NCBI GenBank assembly: GCA_002329365.1 | Contig: DCUB01000016.1 | Span: forward strand, 1-31,070 | Direction: 5' to 3' | Source: Ruminococcaceae bacterium UBA1425 | GTDB lineage: Bacteria > Bacillota > Clostridia > Oscillospirales > Acutalibacteraceae | Length of the DNA stretch: 31,070 nt | Shown here: positions 7,417-15,833 of the stretch, piece by piece | Position numbering within the stretch: position 1 is the first letter of the stretch | Layout of the letters: every line of letters begins with the position of its first letter | The notes under the pieces: model-generated | Told to the model about the DNA's origin: nothing | Database searches by the model: none | Seen by the model: only the letters and a program-made list of their open reading frames with translations | Made by a program: the position numbers and the translations under genes

Positions 7417-8288
7417 TTATCATACCCCCCTGCTTCCGCGTATGCTATCCTTTCGGCTGTTTCTTCCGTTTTTCGCTCCCGCTCCGCTTTTTCCTCTTCC
7501 GTTTCATAAACAGGCAAAGGCAGCTCGTCAAGCGTTATCTCGTGCTTTTTATACCGTCTCAGCATCTCAACGCGGTACAAATCGCCCTCCCTGTACTTTA
7601 CTTCTATCCCATTCTTAAGCAGCACGGCGTTGAGGGCGAGTATAACGGAAAAAGAGACGACGCAGCACAACAGCCCGAATATATTCGGCGATGATGAAAC
7701 AACGCTTCCGAAATCGGGTATGCGCGAAGCAAGCGTGTAAGCGGCGGCGGCGGAGATGATTCCCAAAAAGCTTAATACTACAAGAGAAATATTCGCGCGT
7801 TTGATGTTAACGAAGCATAATATTTCCGCAACAAGTATTCCTACCGCTGTCAGCGCGACAGCGGCAAAGGCCGTTAATGAGATTATAAGCGACGAGGCGC
7901 ATTCACTAAAAAGCCCGGATTGCCTGAAATCGAGTATGATATCTAAAGCTTTGCCGGAAACAAGACCGTAAACGCCCAGCGCGCTGATTTGGATTTTACC
8001 GTCGAACAGAGGCAGGTTAACATCAACAGTTCCGAGCGGCACAAGCAGAGCGGCGACAGGCAGCAGAACGGCGCACAATCGTGCTATCTGAAGTTTTCCC
8101 CCTATAAAAGCCGCTTTTACCTTCGCGAGCCATACGCGAAACGCGGCAATATCCATTTCGGCATATTTCGCTTCTCTGTAAAACCGCTCGGCAAAGCCGT
8201 AGAACATCAGATTTGTTCCGCAGCTCGGGCAGTTTTGCGAAATATCGGTTATTTTCAGCTTATAATCGCACTTTGGGCAAACAGCCAT
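7413..8288 (-). CDS. Zinc-ribbon membrane protein, unknown function
   Basis: This 291-residue protein opens with a zinc ribbon (CPKC at residues 4-7 and CPSC at 20-23) and then a short amphipathic region. About four membrane helices follow (near 65-85, 130-160, 170-190 and 203-225), and a charged helix rich in Glu/Lys/Arg ends the protein. The second ATG is chosen as start: the AGAGGAG site is seven bases before it but only one base before the first ATG, two codons earlier. The fold resembles many Firmicutes zinc-ribbon membrane proteins of unknown role. Its stop overlaps the GTG start of the Ig-like gene, so the pair is translationally coupled. It is odd to find it between a deacetylase and a sugar transporter. 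Confidence 0.75.
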   Translation of the reverse strand: MAVCPKCDYKLKITDISQNCPSCGTNLMFYGFAERFYREAKYAEMDIAAFRVWLAKVKAAFIGGKLQIARLCAVLLPVAALLVPLGTVDVNLPLFDGKIQISALGVYGLVSGKALDIILDFRQSGLFSECASSLIISLTAFAAVALTAVGILVAEILCFVNIKRANISLVVLSFLGIISAAAAYTLASRIPDFGSVVSSSPNIFGLLCCVVSFSVILALNAVLLKNGIEVKYREGDLYRVEMLRRYKKHEITLDELPLPVYETEEEKAERERKTEETAERIAYAEAGGYDK

Positions 8289-8310
8289 AGTCATGCTCCT
8301 CTTTTACAAA

Positions 8311-9624
8311 CTATTCATAGCGAAGCGTCCAGCATTGAAGACGCAGACGGTCAGATAAATATTTATCCCTAAAGTCGTCAGAATGCCGCCATTTACCGTT
8401 CATTTTTAAGGTTTTCATCTCATGCAAAGCGTCGATGCTTACAAGCTGCTCACTCGGGGTTAAAACGATTTCCTCGCAGCCGTCGGTCAGCGCTTTAAGT
8501 GCCGCAAGCAGGAAATCGGCTGGTCCCAAAGCTATTCCGTCAACCGTGATGCATTCGGGTATAAACGTGTCCGTTCTGATTTCCGCGGCTGCTTTTTTAA
8601 GACCTGCCGTTGACACCCTGCACGTCTTTGTTACACCGTGAGGCTCGGAAAGAAAACCGTAAACTTTCGACGGACTGTATTCACTTTTTTCGTTTAAGAA
8701 GTCGACAGCGGCAAAGAAAATATCAGAAACGGAATAGGACGGTTCCTTAATCGGAGTAAGCTGAAAACTTAAGCTGCTTTTGATTTGCGGGAGCATGTCC
8801 TTAGTCAGCAATACTCTCGGCTTCCGGCGTGACAAAATATTGTAGAGGTTTGTTATTTCAAAACGCCCGTCACATTTCAGCTTTCTTATCAGCTCCCTCA
8901 TGCAACGGTAAAACCGCTCTGTTTGTTCGGGTGCCCGGTCGTTTGCCTCAATCCAGCTTCCGAACTCACGAAGATTGGTCTTGTCGTAATTCAGAACATC
9001 CCAGAACTCTGTTTTTACGGCGATATTCGGGTGCGTATAGATTATTATCCTGTCTCTGTCTGTAAACCCCTCAATAATACCGTCAATGTCGGGGTTCTCA
9101 TTAAAAAACGAGCTTTCCATGGGATAAACGTAGTCAATATGTTCCTGATTACAGTAATGAAGCGCTGTTCCGCGACCGTCATTCACAACTGTGTCGCAAT
9201 AAAACGGTATTCCCTTGTCGGCATAATAATACATTGCAACATAGCTTTTGCTGTTTCCGGGAGGACACGCAAAAAGAATCCTTTGAGGCGCAAGCACGTC
9301 GTTAATTAATTCAATCGCCCTGTCCTCGTCACGCGCTACATTTTGATACGCTTCGTCGAAGCTCTCAAGGTCGGAGCTTTCACAAATATCGGGGTGCAGA
9401 GTGTGCCCGTATGTATGGGTGCCGATAATATGCGTCTTAAGGGCGTCTATTATATCATGACGCCCCCAGGAAGCCAGTTGTTTTGCAAGCAGGCCTACAA
9501 CGGCAAAGTGACCTGTAATCCCCTCGGACGAACAAATCTCAGCCTCGCGCAAAATAGCTTCGGCGGCACACTCTGACGTAAAGTCCTCGGTGTCGAAGAA
9601 AAACAACACTTCCGTTTTCTTCAT
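8311..9624 (-). CDS. Polysaccharide deacetylase-like (NodB homology) protein
   Basis: This 437-residue protein has an N-terminal NodB-type domain. FFDTEDF carries the catalytic/metal aspartates (D11, D14), and GTHTYGHTLHPD carries the paired metal histidines (H70, H74). A later CPPGNSK segment stands where the family's R/P-containing motif is expected. The family removes N- or O-acetyl groups from sugars using a divalent metal. There is no signal peptide, so it is probably cytoplasmic, unlike most chitin or peptidoglycan deacetylases, which favours imported oligosaccharides as substrate. Residues from about 270 on are an unrecognised extension. The gene starts one base after the stop of the metallophosphoesterase, with only a weak ribosome binding site, suggesting translational coupling. 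Confidence 0.8.
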   Translation of the reverse strand: MKKTEVLFFFDTEDFTSECAAEAILREAEICSSEGITGHFAVVGLLAKQLASWGRHDIIDALKTHIIGTHTYGHTLHPDICESSDLESFDEAYQNVARDEDRAIELINDVLAPQRILFACPPGNSKSYVAMYYYADKGIPFYCDTVVNDGRGTALHYCNQEHIDYVYPMESSFFNENPDIDGIIEGFTDRDRIIIYTHPNIAVKTEFWDVLNYDKTNLREFGSWIEANDRAPEQTERFYRCMRELIRKLKCDGRFEITNLYNILSRRKPRVLLTKDMLPQIKSSLSFQLTPIKEPSYSVSDIFFAAVDFLNEKSEYSPSKVYGFLSEPHGVTKTCRVSTAGLKKAAAEIRTDTFIPECITVDGIALGPADFLLAALKALTDGCEEIVLTPSEQLVSIDALHEMKTLKMNGKWRHSDDFRDKYLSDRLRLQCWTLRYE

Positions 9625-9625
9625 A

Positions 9626-10759
9626 TTATTGCACCGTATTGACCGCGGCGTTTCTGTTCATTTTGCTCTCGACCGACACTGTTTTGTCATTATGGATTGT
9701 GTAAACGGTGCAGCCCTGTATGCGGATTTCCTCTGTAACGGTAGGGTCGCGCTTCAATGTTGTTGAATATCTGTCATAACAGGAATAGCCGCTCGGCTGG
9801 TTGTACATCAGCCTTATTCCCTGATAATCAAGCCCGAAGTCGTTAAGATGGTCGTGACCGCTGGAGAAAAGCTTAGTGCTGCCGAGCTCAAGCGCCTTTT
9901 GGAAAATGAAGCTGTCCTCCTCGTCTGATTTCCCGCTGCAAACGCTTTCGTGCTGTTCGCCCCAGATGAACCGGAGCTCGCCGTTGTTAACCTTTTCGCA
10001 AGCTTCTTTATATTTATAAATTGGAATGTGCATGAATATCATTGATTTTGTATCGGGGTCCTTTGCAAGAGTTGCCTTAAGCGTGCGCTCATACCATTCA
10101 ACCTGCGAAGGCTGGATGTGTTTTATGTTGTTTTCGCCGCCGGAATCCATGAAGTAAAGGCTTTGGGCGATTTCCTTTTCGGAGGACATGATGTTGACGA
10201 CAGTGTTTCCGAAACCGTGCACTCCCTTAACGGACACGGCGACAAGGCAGTTTTCGTAGGACGCGTAAAGCGCCATTGTATTTTTACGGCTTAATTCGAG
10301 CCGGCTTTCGCCCTCGTGATTTCCGAGCACGATTGACCAGTAAACGCCGTATGCCTTCATTATTTCGGCAACCTCTTTTGTGCGCGTGCGGTTGCCGTAG
10401 CACAGCGCGGTATCGCCGAGTATTACAACCATATCGGGTTTTTCTTTTTCAATGTTATAGCACATCCATTTGTATGTGTCCTGTATCCGTTCGTTAAGAC
10501 CGTCAAAATGAAGGTCCGTAAAGCCTAATATCTTAAAATCGTCGGAAAAGCTTCCATCGGGATTTTTCTTTGCTATGTTGAATACACCGTTCGTCATGTC
10601 GGACGACAGCAGAACGACTTTATTATCAAGCGGCTTAATCTTGGAAAGGTCCGGACGCAGATTGAAGGGATAAACCCCGAGAAATATAACGCCCGCGGCT
10701 ATTAAGCCCGCCAGAATTAATAAAGCGAGTAATAACAAAAGGATTTTTACGAACAACAT
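9626..10759 (-). CDS. Membrane-anchored calcineurin-like metallophosphoesterase
   Basis: The 377-residue protein starts with a membrane helix (residues 4-30). All five metallophosphoesterase motifs follow in order: TDLH (D82, H84), LGDTA (D116), GNHE (146-149), FMHIP (H244) and SGHDH (301-304). The start used has GGAGGT nine bases before its ATG. An upstream in-frame ATG would add 27 residues but lie inside the end of the preceding gene. The family hydrolyses phosphomonoesters or phosphodiesters, and the anchor places the active site outside the membrane or at its face. Substrate unknown. It follows the GH28-like gene by 28 bases and abuts the deacetylase gene. A phosphatase within a glycan locus could act on phosphorylated sugars or polymers, but that is inference. 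Confidence 0.88.
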   Translation of the reverse strand: MLFVKILLLLLALLILAGLIAAGVIFLGVYPFNLRPDLSKIKPLDNKVVLLSSDMTNGVFNIAKKNPDGSFSDDFKILGFTDLHFDGLNERIQDTYKWMCYNIEKEKPDMVVILGDTALCYGNRTRTKEVAEIMKAYGVYWSIVLGNHEGESRLELSRKNTMALYASYENCLVAVSVKGVHGFGNTVVNIMSSEKEIAQSLYFMDSGGENNIKHIQPSQVEWYERTLKATLAKDPDTKSMIFMHIPIYKYKEACEKVNNGELRFIWGEQHESVCSGKSDEEDSFIFQKALELGSTKLFSSGHDHLNDFGLDYQGIRLMYNQPSGYSCYDRYSTTLKRDPTVTEEIRIQGCTVYTIHNDKTVSVESKMNRNAAVNTVQ

Positions 10760-10787
10760 ATAAGAAATACCTCCATATTTATGCATA

Positions 10788-11948
10788 TTATTTCTCAGTT
10801 TTATATACCGCAAAATAGGAAGGAGCATCTGAGAGCACAAGTTCCTCGCCCTTGCCGTTTATTACAATTCTCTCGCTCCTGCCGCCGACAGTGTAGACAA
10901 CTTTGGTGCCGGTAACATTTTTAACGCGAACAGCAGGCGTTTCGGGACATTTGTCTTTTTCCAAGTTCCTGCAAAAGCTTTCAAGCTTCAGACCGTCGCA
11001 AAGCGTTTCGGCGCATATAAGCCCCTGATGCCTTCCCTCTTCGGAAAACCACGCTTCCATTTTCTTTATTACGACGTTTTCGATGTTCCCGACGCCCTGC
11101 GGGTAATCGCCTTCCTTGAAAACGGGAGTTCTGCAATAACGCGTCGCGTCCATATTGACCGCGTAGGCGCGGCAGCCTGTTTTTATGTTTTCAACGGTGA
11201 TATTCCTGATTTTTGAGCTGACGCTGCTTAAACGTATCGCGGTGTGGCAGTTTTCCGCCGATACGTTTTTAACGGTAATATTCTCAATATCGCCGCAAAG
11301 GATATCGCGGTTTTCGAGCCTTGTTATGCAGTCGTCAGCGTTGAAAGCAAGCAGGTCGTCGCCCGTTTCGCCGTAGGTTAAGGCGCGGATGTTCTCTATT
11401 ATCCCGTTGCGGCACTCGCCGCCGAAATGAAGCCCGTCATGGTTTATTGATACCGTTTCGGAGCAAAAGCTTATATCTCTGATAACAAAGCCGTCAATTC
11501 TGCTAAAGCGCGTAAAGTATGCGACGGGATTTGCGAGCGTTACGCCTTCTATGGTAAGATTACTGACGTTGAAAAAATTCATAACGGTGCCGGAGCAGGC
11601 CGTCGGGTCGAAAATATCGGGATTTTTCGAATTGTTCTTTCCGTCGTAGTTGCCGTTCCAGATTCCGCCCCGCAACGTTATGTTTTTGTTGCCGTTTATG
11701 TGGTCGGCGTTTGTTATGAGAAAATCGCCGCGCTTTTTGGGTAGCCTTTCGCAAACAAAAATATCGGCGTTTTCGTCGGCAACAATTTCCGTATCGCAGG
11801 AAACCTTAAGCGTTCCCGAAACACGGTATCTTCCCGCGGGAATTATCACACGACGTTTCCCTGTTCCCAGTGCTGACTGCAGGGATGAAAAATCGTCAGT
11901 AACACCGTCGCCCGACGCGCCGAAATCCCTTACATTTACCGTTTCCAT
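10788..11948 (-). CDS. GH28 / pectate-lyase-like parallel beta-helix protein
   Basis: This 386-residue protein opens with the Pectate_lyase_3-type segment VNVRDFGASGDGVTDD and continues as repeating beta-helix turns (NLTIEGV, FVIRDISF, IENIRAL, ENITVKNV, RNITVENI). It has GH28-like active-site patterns: NHDGL (N169, D171) for the NTD motif, TGDDLLAF (D197, D198) for the DD pair, and a following NCHTAIRL in the place of the catalytic histidine. The family hydrolyses galacturonan-type bonds or rhamnogalacturonan side chains, or sometimes isomerises or only binds. No signal peptide is seen, so it is probably cytoplasmic and acts on imported oligosaccharides. It is the first gene of the minus-strand carbohydrate operon. 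Its RBS is GAGG eight bases before the ATG. Exact activity is uncertain. Confidence 0.8.
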   Translation of the reverse strand: METVNVRDFGASGDGVTDDFSSLQSALGTGKRRVIIPAGRYRVSGTLKVSCDTEIVADENADIFVCERLPKKRGDFLITNADHINGNKNITLRGGIWNGNYDGKNNSKNPDIFDPTACSGTVMNFFNVSNLTIEGVTLANPVAYFTRFSRIDGFVIRDISFCSETVSINHDGLHFGGECRNGIIENIRALTYGETGDDLLAFNADDCITRLENRDILCGDIENITVKNVSAENCHTAIRLSSVSSKIRNITVENIKTGCRAYAVNMDATRYCRTPVFKEGDYPQGVGNIENVVIKKMEAWFSEEGRHQGLICAETLCDGLKLESFCRNLEKDKCPETPAVRVKNVTGTKVVYTVGGRSERIVINGKGEELVLSDAPSYFAVYKTEK

Positions 11949-11986
11949 TCTTATTGCCTCTTTTTTATGATAATGTTCAAAACAAA

Positions 11987-12015
11987 TTGCATATACAAAA
12001 ATTTCATGTTATAAT
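11987..12015 (+). promoter_or_regulatory. Promoter of the secreted-protein operon
   Basis: TTGCAT (11987-11992) and TATAAT (12010-12015) are exactly 17 bases apart, 28 bases before the ATG at 12044. The -35 is embedded in an imperfect palindrome, TTGCATATACAA (11987-11998), a possible operator. The opposite-strand promoter for the gene starting at 11948 must lie in the same 95 bases, but I could not identify it convincingly. Confidence 0.78.
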
Positions 12016-12043
12016 ATAGCATAAAGCGGAGGAGGTTTAATTC

Positions 12044-13354
12044 ATGATTGCAAAAATGGTGTCTTTTTTTTATGTTCTTGCTACCGTTATGCAAATGCTT
12101 ATTGGAGGTTATCCCGTGTTCAACGCCGACAATTATACAGCAGATATATCGGACTTTTCTGTCACGGCAAATGCTGAGGACGGATTTTTTACGTACGCCG
12201 TTCAAAACCCCGACGTAACACGGTTCAACAGGTTTTCTCTTAATTACAGCTCCGGTTCATACATGCGCGGCGTAATATTTTACACATATAAATGCAGGCA
12301 GTATTCGGAAGAGTTTTTTATCGAGCCCGGAACGGATATGACCTACTCCTCGCTTATCGACGGTTATCTTGAGTACGGATGCGGCAAGAAGATAAGCAGG
12401 ATAACGTTTGAAGCGATATCCGGCGAAGGCCATGAGTTTTTGCTTGAATCCGTTCATACCTCCGTTGCGCAGGTTCACAAGGACGTTGTTTACATTGAAA
12501 ACAGCCGTTACAGGCTCGGCGCGTCGCTGCTTTGGGGCGGCGCCGTTTCATACCTTGAGGACCTGAAGGATAGCGACGAAAGCCTTACAAATCTTGTTAA
12601 CTGTCACGACACGGGACGGCTTATACAGCAGTCGTATTACGGCACAAACAGCGCGCCGTACGAGCCGGGAATATCCTTTAATGTAACATGGAGCTACAAT
12701 CCCGTTCAGGGAGGCAACCAGTACGGACAGAACAGCAAGATTATTGACTTAGAAATAAACGACGACAGCATGTATATTAAGGCGCGCGCAAGGGACTGGG
12801 CAAAGAAGGAATATACATATTGCATTATGGAGAACACATACACGTTGTCTGACGATTATATAAAGGTCGACAACAGGTTTATTGATTACTCGCCGTATGT
12901 TCATCCATACAATCAGCAGGAATGTCCCGCCCTTTATACCGTCAGCTCGCTCGGTACGTTCGTATATTACGACGGCGCGCAGGACTGGACGGGCGGCGCG
13001 CTGACTTACAGAGATGACCTCGGCTTCTGGGGCGACCCCGACGAGCCGCAGGTGCGCAAGACTTTCGGCTCCTACGGCGCCGAGTCATGGAGCGCGTGGG
13101 TTAATTCCGGTGACTGGGGGCTTGGCGTTTATACTCCCGGAGCAAAGCAGCTTGCGGCAGGAAGATATGGATACAACGGCACAAAGAACGCTTCGGAAGA
13201 CGCCACAAACTATGTCGCCAACATAGGACAATTCAGCATCGTTCGGTGTAAACCGACGGAATACAGCTACTTCTTGTCGACAGGCACAGCGGGCGAGCTG
13301 CGAACTCTGTTTTCGTCGATTAAAGATTTGGTGTACAACGAGCTTTTTGATTAA
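12044..13354 (+). CDS. Secreted protein of unknown function
   Basis: This 436-residue protein has a signal-peptide-like start (MVSFFYVLATVMQMLIGGYPVFNA). The rest is rich in strands, aromatics and Asn/Gly, as in carbohydrate-binding or mutarotase-like beta-sandwich proteins. Notable segments are LLWGGAVSYLED and LVNCHDTGRLIQQSYYG, then WSYNPVQGGNQYGQNS, YIKVDNRFIDYSP, and WSAWVNSGDWGLGVYTPG. The HDTGR...QQSYYG block looks like an active-site or binding signature. I recognise no named family. A near-consensus promoter (11987-12015) and a GGAGGAGG site eight bases before the ATG indicate strong expression. It precedes the SGNH hydrolase by 19 bases, so the two likely act together on an extracellular polysaccharide. 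It could also be an inactive binding protein. Confidence 0.7.
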   Translation: MIAKMVSFFYVLATVMQMLIGGYPVFNADNYTADISDFSVTANAEDGFFTYAVQNPDVTRFNRFSLNYSSGSYMRGVIFYTYKCRQYSEEFFIEPGTDMTYSSLIDGYLEYGCGKKISRITFEAISGEGHEFLLESVHTSVAQVHKDVVYIENSRYRLGASLLWGGAVSYLEDLKDSDESLTNLVNCHDTGRLIQQSYYGTNSAPYEPGISFNVTWSYNPVQGGNQYGQNSKIIDLEINDDSMYIKARARDWAKKEYTYCIMENTYTLSDDYIKVDNRFIDYSPYVHPYNQQECPALYTVSSLGTFVYYDGAQDWTGGALTYRDDLGFWGDPDEPQVRKTFGSYGAESWSAWVNSGDWGLGVYTPGAKQLAAGRYGYNGTKNASEDATNYVANIGQFSIVRCKPTEYSYFLSTGTAGELRTLFSSIKDLVYNELFD

Positions 13355-13373
13355 CGCAATGGAGGAATAAAAA

Positions 13374-15653
13374 ATGAGGGAAACAATCAAAAAATCAGTA
13401 TCCGTAATTCTTGCCGCGTCTTTGTTTATGACGGCGCTGTCGTTAGGCGCGTCGGCGGCAGGCACCGAGCCCAAGCTTTACCAGACCTACGGCGACCAGA
13501 TGCTTTTCGGTCAGAACAGAGATATTGTAATTGCCGGCACGTCCGCGCCGGGCAGCACCGTTACCTGCGAAATAACGCTTGACGGTCAGGTTGTCCGTCA
13601 GGCGTCGGCTCAGACAAAAAGCGACGGTACTTTCTCCGTTGTTATGGACGGAATAGACGGAGGATACACGGAATATACCGTTCTGTGCAAATGTAACGGG
13701 GAGTTGTTCGACACGCTCAAAAACGTGATTTTCGGCGAGCTGTGGATAGCCGCCGGTCAGTCAAACATGCAGATGTCGATGGGTCAGAGTAAGGAAGGCG
13801 CCGCCATGATAGCAAACGGCGAGTCAGGCAGCAAGTGGGTCCGCTTCCTCAACATTCCCGCACAGCCGGAATACAAGGGCTCGATAAACAATATTCCGCT
13901 GGAGCCGCAAAACGACGTCAAGGGTGCTTACTGGTGCAACGGCTCGCAACGCAGAGCTTATGATACAAGCGCCGTAGGTTTTTTCTTCGGCGAAAAGCTG
14001 CGCCGTGATTTGGATGTGCCCGTCGGAGTAATCTCGCTTGCGCTCGGCGGCTCCTCTATATACTCATGGCTTCCGCGCGAAGCTGTCGAGGGCGACCCTG
14101 AGGTGCTTGCCGACGCAAAGGATGTAGGCGTTTACTTCTCTGCCTCAGACTGGAAGGAATCAAATCAAAACACCTTCAGGGACATCACCAGCAACTATAA
14201 CAACAAGGTTTACGCAACGAAAAACTTTAAGCCGTCGGGCATGATATGGTATCAGGGCGAGTCGAATATCGGTTCGCCGTACGGTCGCTACAAGAGGGCG
14301 TTTGACTTGATGCAGACCTCTTACAGCGAGCTGTTCGGCTTTGAAAACGGCGGTATGCTGCCAATCGTTTTTACTCAGCTTGCAACCTTTCATTACGGCA
14401 GCAACAAAACCCTTCTGCCGCAGATGAACATGGAGTTTGCCGAAATTCAGAAGGCTCTTCCGCAGTATAGGGCGCTCGTTTCGATTTACGATATAGAGCT
14501 TACATATACGCCCGAAATACACTCTATTCACCCGCTCGCAAAGAAACCGATAGGTGAAAGAATGGCTTATTCCGCCATGGGGTTTTTGTACGGCAGCTAT
14601 AACACCTATACAGTGCCGTACGTCAAAAGCCACGAGGTCAGAGACGGAGCCGTTTACGTCACCTTCAACAACGTCGGCGACGGACTTACAGTTAAGCAAA
14701 GCGGCAGATATATAACTCCCGACCCCATATACGGCTGCACAATATGCGGTGAAAACGGCGTGTTTGTAGAAGCTGACGCCGAAATCGTTTCAGCGGACAC
14801 AATACGCATTTACAGCGCCGAAGTCCCCTCCCCCATAGCCGCTACATACGCGTATTCCGAAACGAACGTCACGTCAAATCTTTACAGCTCGTCTGACGGA
14901 GCTACCGTTTTCGGAGTGTCCCCATTCACGACAAGATTAATAGAAAACGCACAACATATTCAGACTACCGACTGGGCAAACTGCGAAATTCAGAGCCGCT
15001 GGCACTCAAACGACAATACTTATTCCGGTGAGTTCGGCACATGGGGCAACCTTGTCAATTCCTCTGTAACCTTCAACTATGACGACGTTTTCAAGGGCGC
15101 CGCTTCTTTGCAGCTTGACGCTTTAGCCGCGCGGTTCGGCGTTGCCCCCGTCATGCATTACGAAAAGGACGGACTGCTTAAAAACCACCTCGACATTGAC
15201 ACCTGCTACTCACAGTTCGGAACAGTAGGCTTTATGGTCAAGAATATCGGCACAACCGACGTAACGTTTGACATGCTGAAAATTTATGTTACCCCCGTGC
15301 TTTGGTTCGCGCCCGTTGTCAAGGATGCAAACGTCACCTGCTTCGTCATTCCCGCCGACGGTAGCTGGCACCGTGTCACGCTCGACCTTAGTACTCTTTA
15401 TCTTTTCGGACGCGACAACGACTTTAAAGGCTCGCGCTTTGATCTTCGGGAAATATATGACCTCAGGCTGTGCTTTACCGGCGCCGGTACTTCCTCCGTG
15501 TTGCTTGACGATTTTGTTTTTACACCCGCCGAAACGTCCGCGTCCTTCAATTTCTTTGATTTCGGCTCTGTATTAACTTATGTATTTTCCGCGATTCAGC
15601 CGATTTTCGACTTTTTTGCAAGGATGAATGTGTTTTTCTCAAAGCTGTTTTGA
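13374..15653 (+). CDS. Secreted sialate O-acetylesterase-like SGNH hydrolase
   Basis: This 759-residue protein has a signal peptide (residues 1-28, cleavage near LGASA). The SASA-type block reads LWIAAGQSNMQMS, with nucleophile Ser130. It then has VGVISLALGGSSIYSWLPRE and WYQGESN, and HPLAKKPIGERMA with the likely catalytic His. These are the usual landmarks of sialate O-acetylesterase / carbohydrate esterase proteins, which remove O-acetyl groups from sugars. The last 250 residues form a beta-rich region, a possible carbohydrate-binding module. The extreme C-terminus is a hydrophobic/aromatic helix (LTYVFSAIQPIFDFF) that may bind membrane or partner. GGAGG lies eight bases before the ATG. 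It is co-transcribed with the secreted 436-aa protein and is divergent to the glycan operon, suggesting outside-the-cell deacetylation of its substrate. Confidence 0.85.
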   Translation: MRETIKKSVSVILAASLFMTALSLGASAAGTEPKLYQTYGDQMLFGQNRDIVIAGTSAPGSTVTCEITLDGQVVRQASAQTKSDGTFSVVMDGIDGGYTEYTVLCKCNGELFDTLKNVIFGELWIAAGQSNMQMSMGQSKEGAAMIANGESGSKWVRFLNIPAQPEYKGSINNIPLEPQNDVKGAYWCNGSQRRAYDTSAVGFFFGEKLRRDLDVPVGVISLALGGSSIYSWLPREAVEGDPEVLADAKDVGVYFSASDWKESNQNTFRDITSNYNNKVYATKNFKPSGMIWYQGESNIGSPYGRYKRAFDLMQTSYSELFGFENGGMLPIVFTQLATFHYGSNKTLLPQMNMEFAEIQKALPQYRALVSIYDIELTYTPEIHSIHPLAKKPIGERMAYSAMGFLYGSYNTYTVPYVKSHEVRDGAVYVTFNNVGDGLTVKQSGRYITPDPIYGCTICGENGVFVEADAEIVSADTIRIYSAEVPSPIAATYAYSETNVTSNLYSSSDGATVFGVSPFTTRLIENAQHIQTTDWANCEIQSRWHSNDNTYSGEFGTWGNLVNSSVTFNYDDVFKGAASLQLDALAARFGVAPVMHYEKDGLLKNHLDIDTCYSQFGTVGFMVKNIGTTDVTFDMLKIYVTPVLWFAPVVKDANVTCFVIPADGSWHRVTLDLSTLYLFGRDNDFKGSRFDLREIYDLRLCFTGAGTSSVLLDDFVFTPAETSASFNFFDFGSVLTYVFSAIQPIFDFFARMNVFFSKLF

Positions 15654-15712
15654 TAGGATAGTCTATAAACCTGCGCCTGATTTCTGCTAAAAAGGTAGCG
15701 TGAAAACCAAAA

Positions 15713-15800
15713 ACGGTCAGGACAAATCCCCGCGCATAAGTTTTCCGAATCTACGGAAAACAGGGCTTTGCAGGGAACGGTCCTGACCGTTCTTTTAATT
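15713..15800. terminator. Large nested inverted repeat, bidirectional terminator
   Basis: An 11-base perfect inverted repeat (15713-15723 and 15780-15790, ACGGTCAGGAC / GTCCTGACCGT) encloses an 8-base stem (15740-15747 / 15754-15761, GTTTTCCG / CGGAAAAC, six-base loop). On the plus strand it is followed by TTCTTTT; on the minus strand by TTTTTGGTTTTC. It sits between convergent operons ending at 15653 (plus) and 15834 (minus), so a two-way terminator is the simplest reading. It is larger and more structured than the window's other terminators. A conserved small RNA or RNA-protein structure is possible. Confidence 0.65.
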
Positions 15801-15833
15801 ATTATATATTACAGCATTACATTAGCTTACGGA

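Noticed and set aside
11949..12043. A minus-strand promoter for the GH28-like operon
   Set aside because: No pair of boxes with acceptable spacing was found on the minus strand; only the plus-strand promoter was clear.
14160..14699. A 179-codon minus-strand open frame inside the SGNH hydrolase gene
   Set aside because: Antisense shadow of a gene with a signal peptide and clear catalytic motifs; no start signal.
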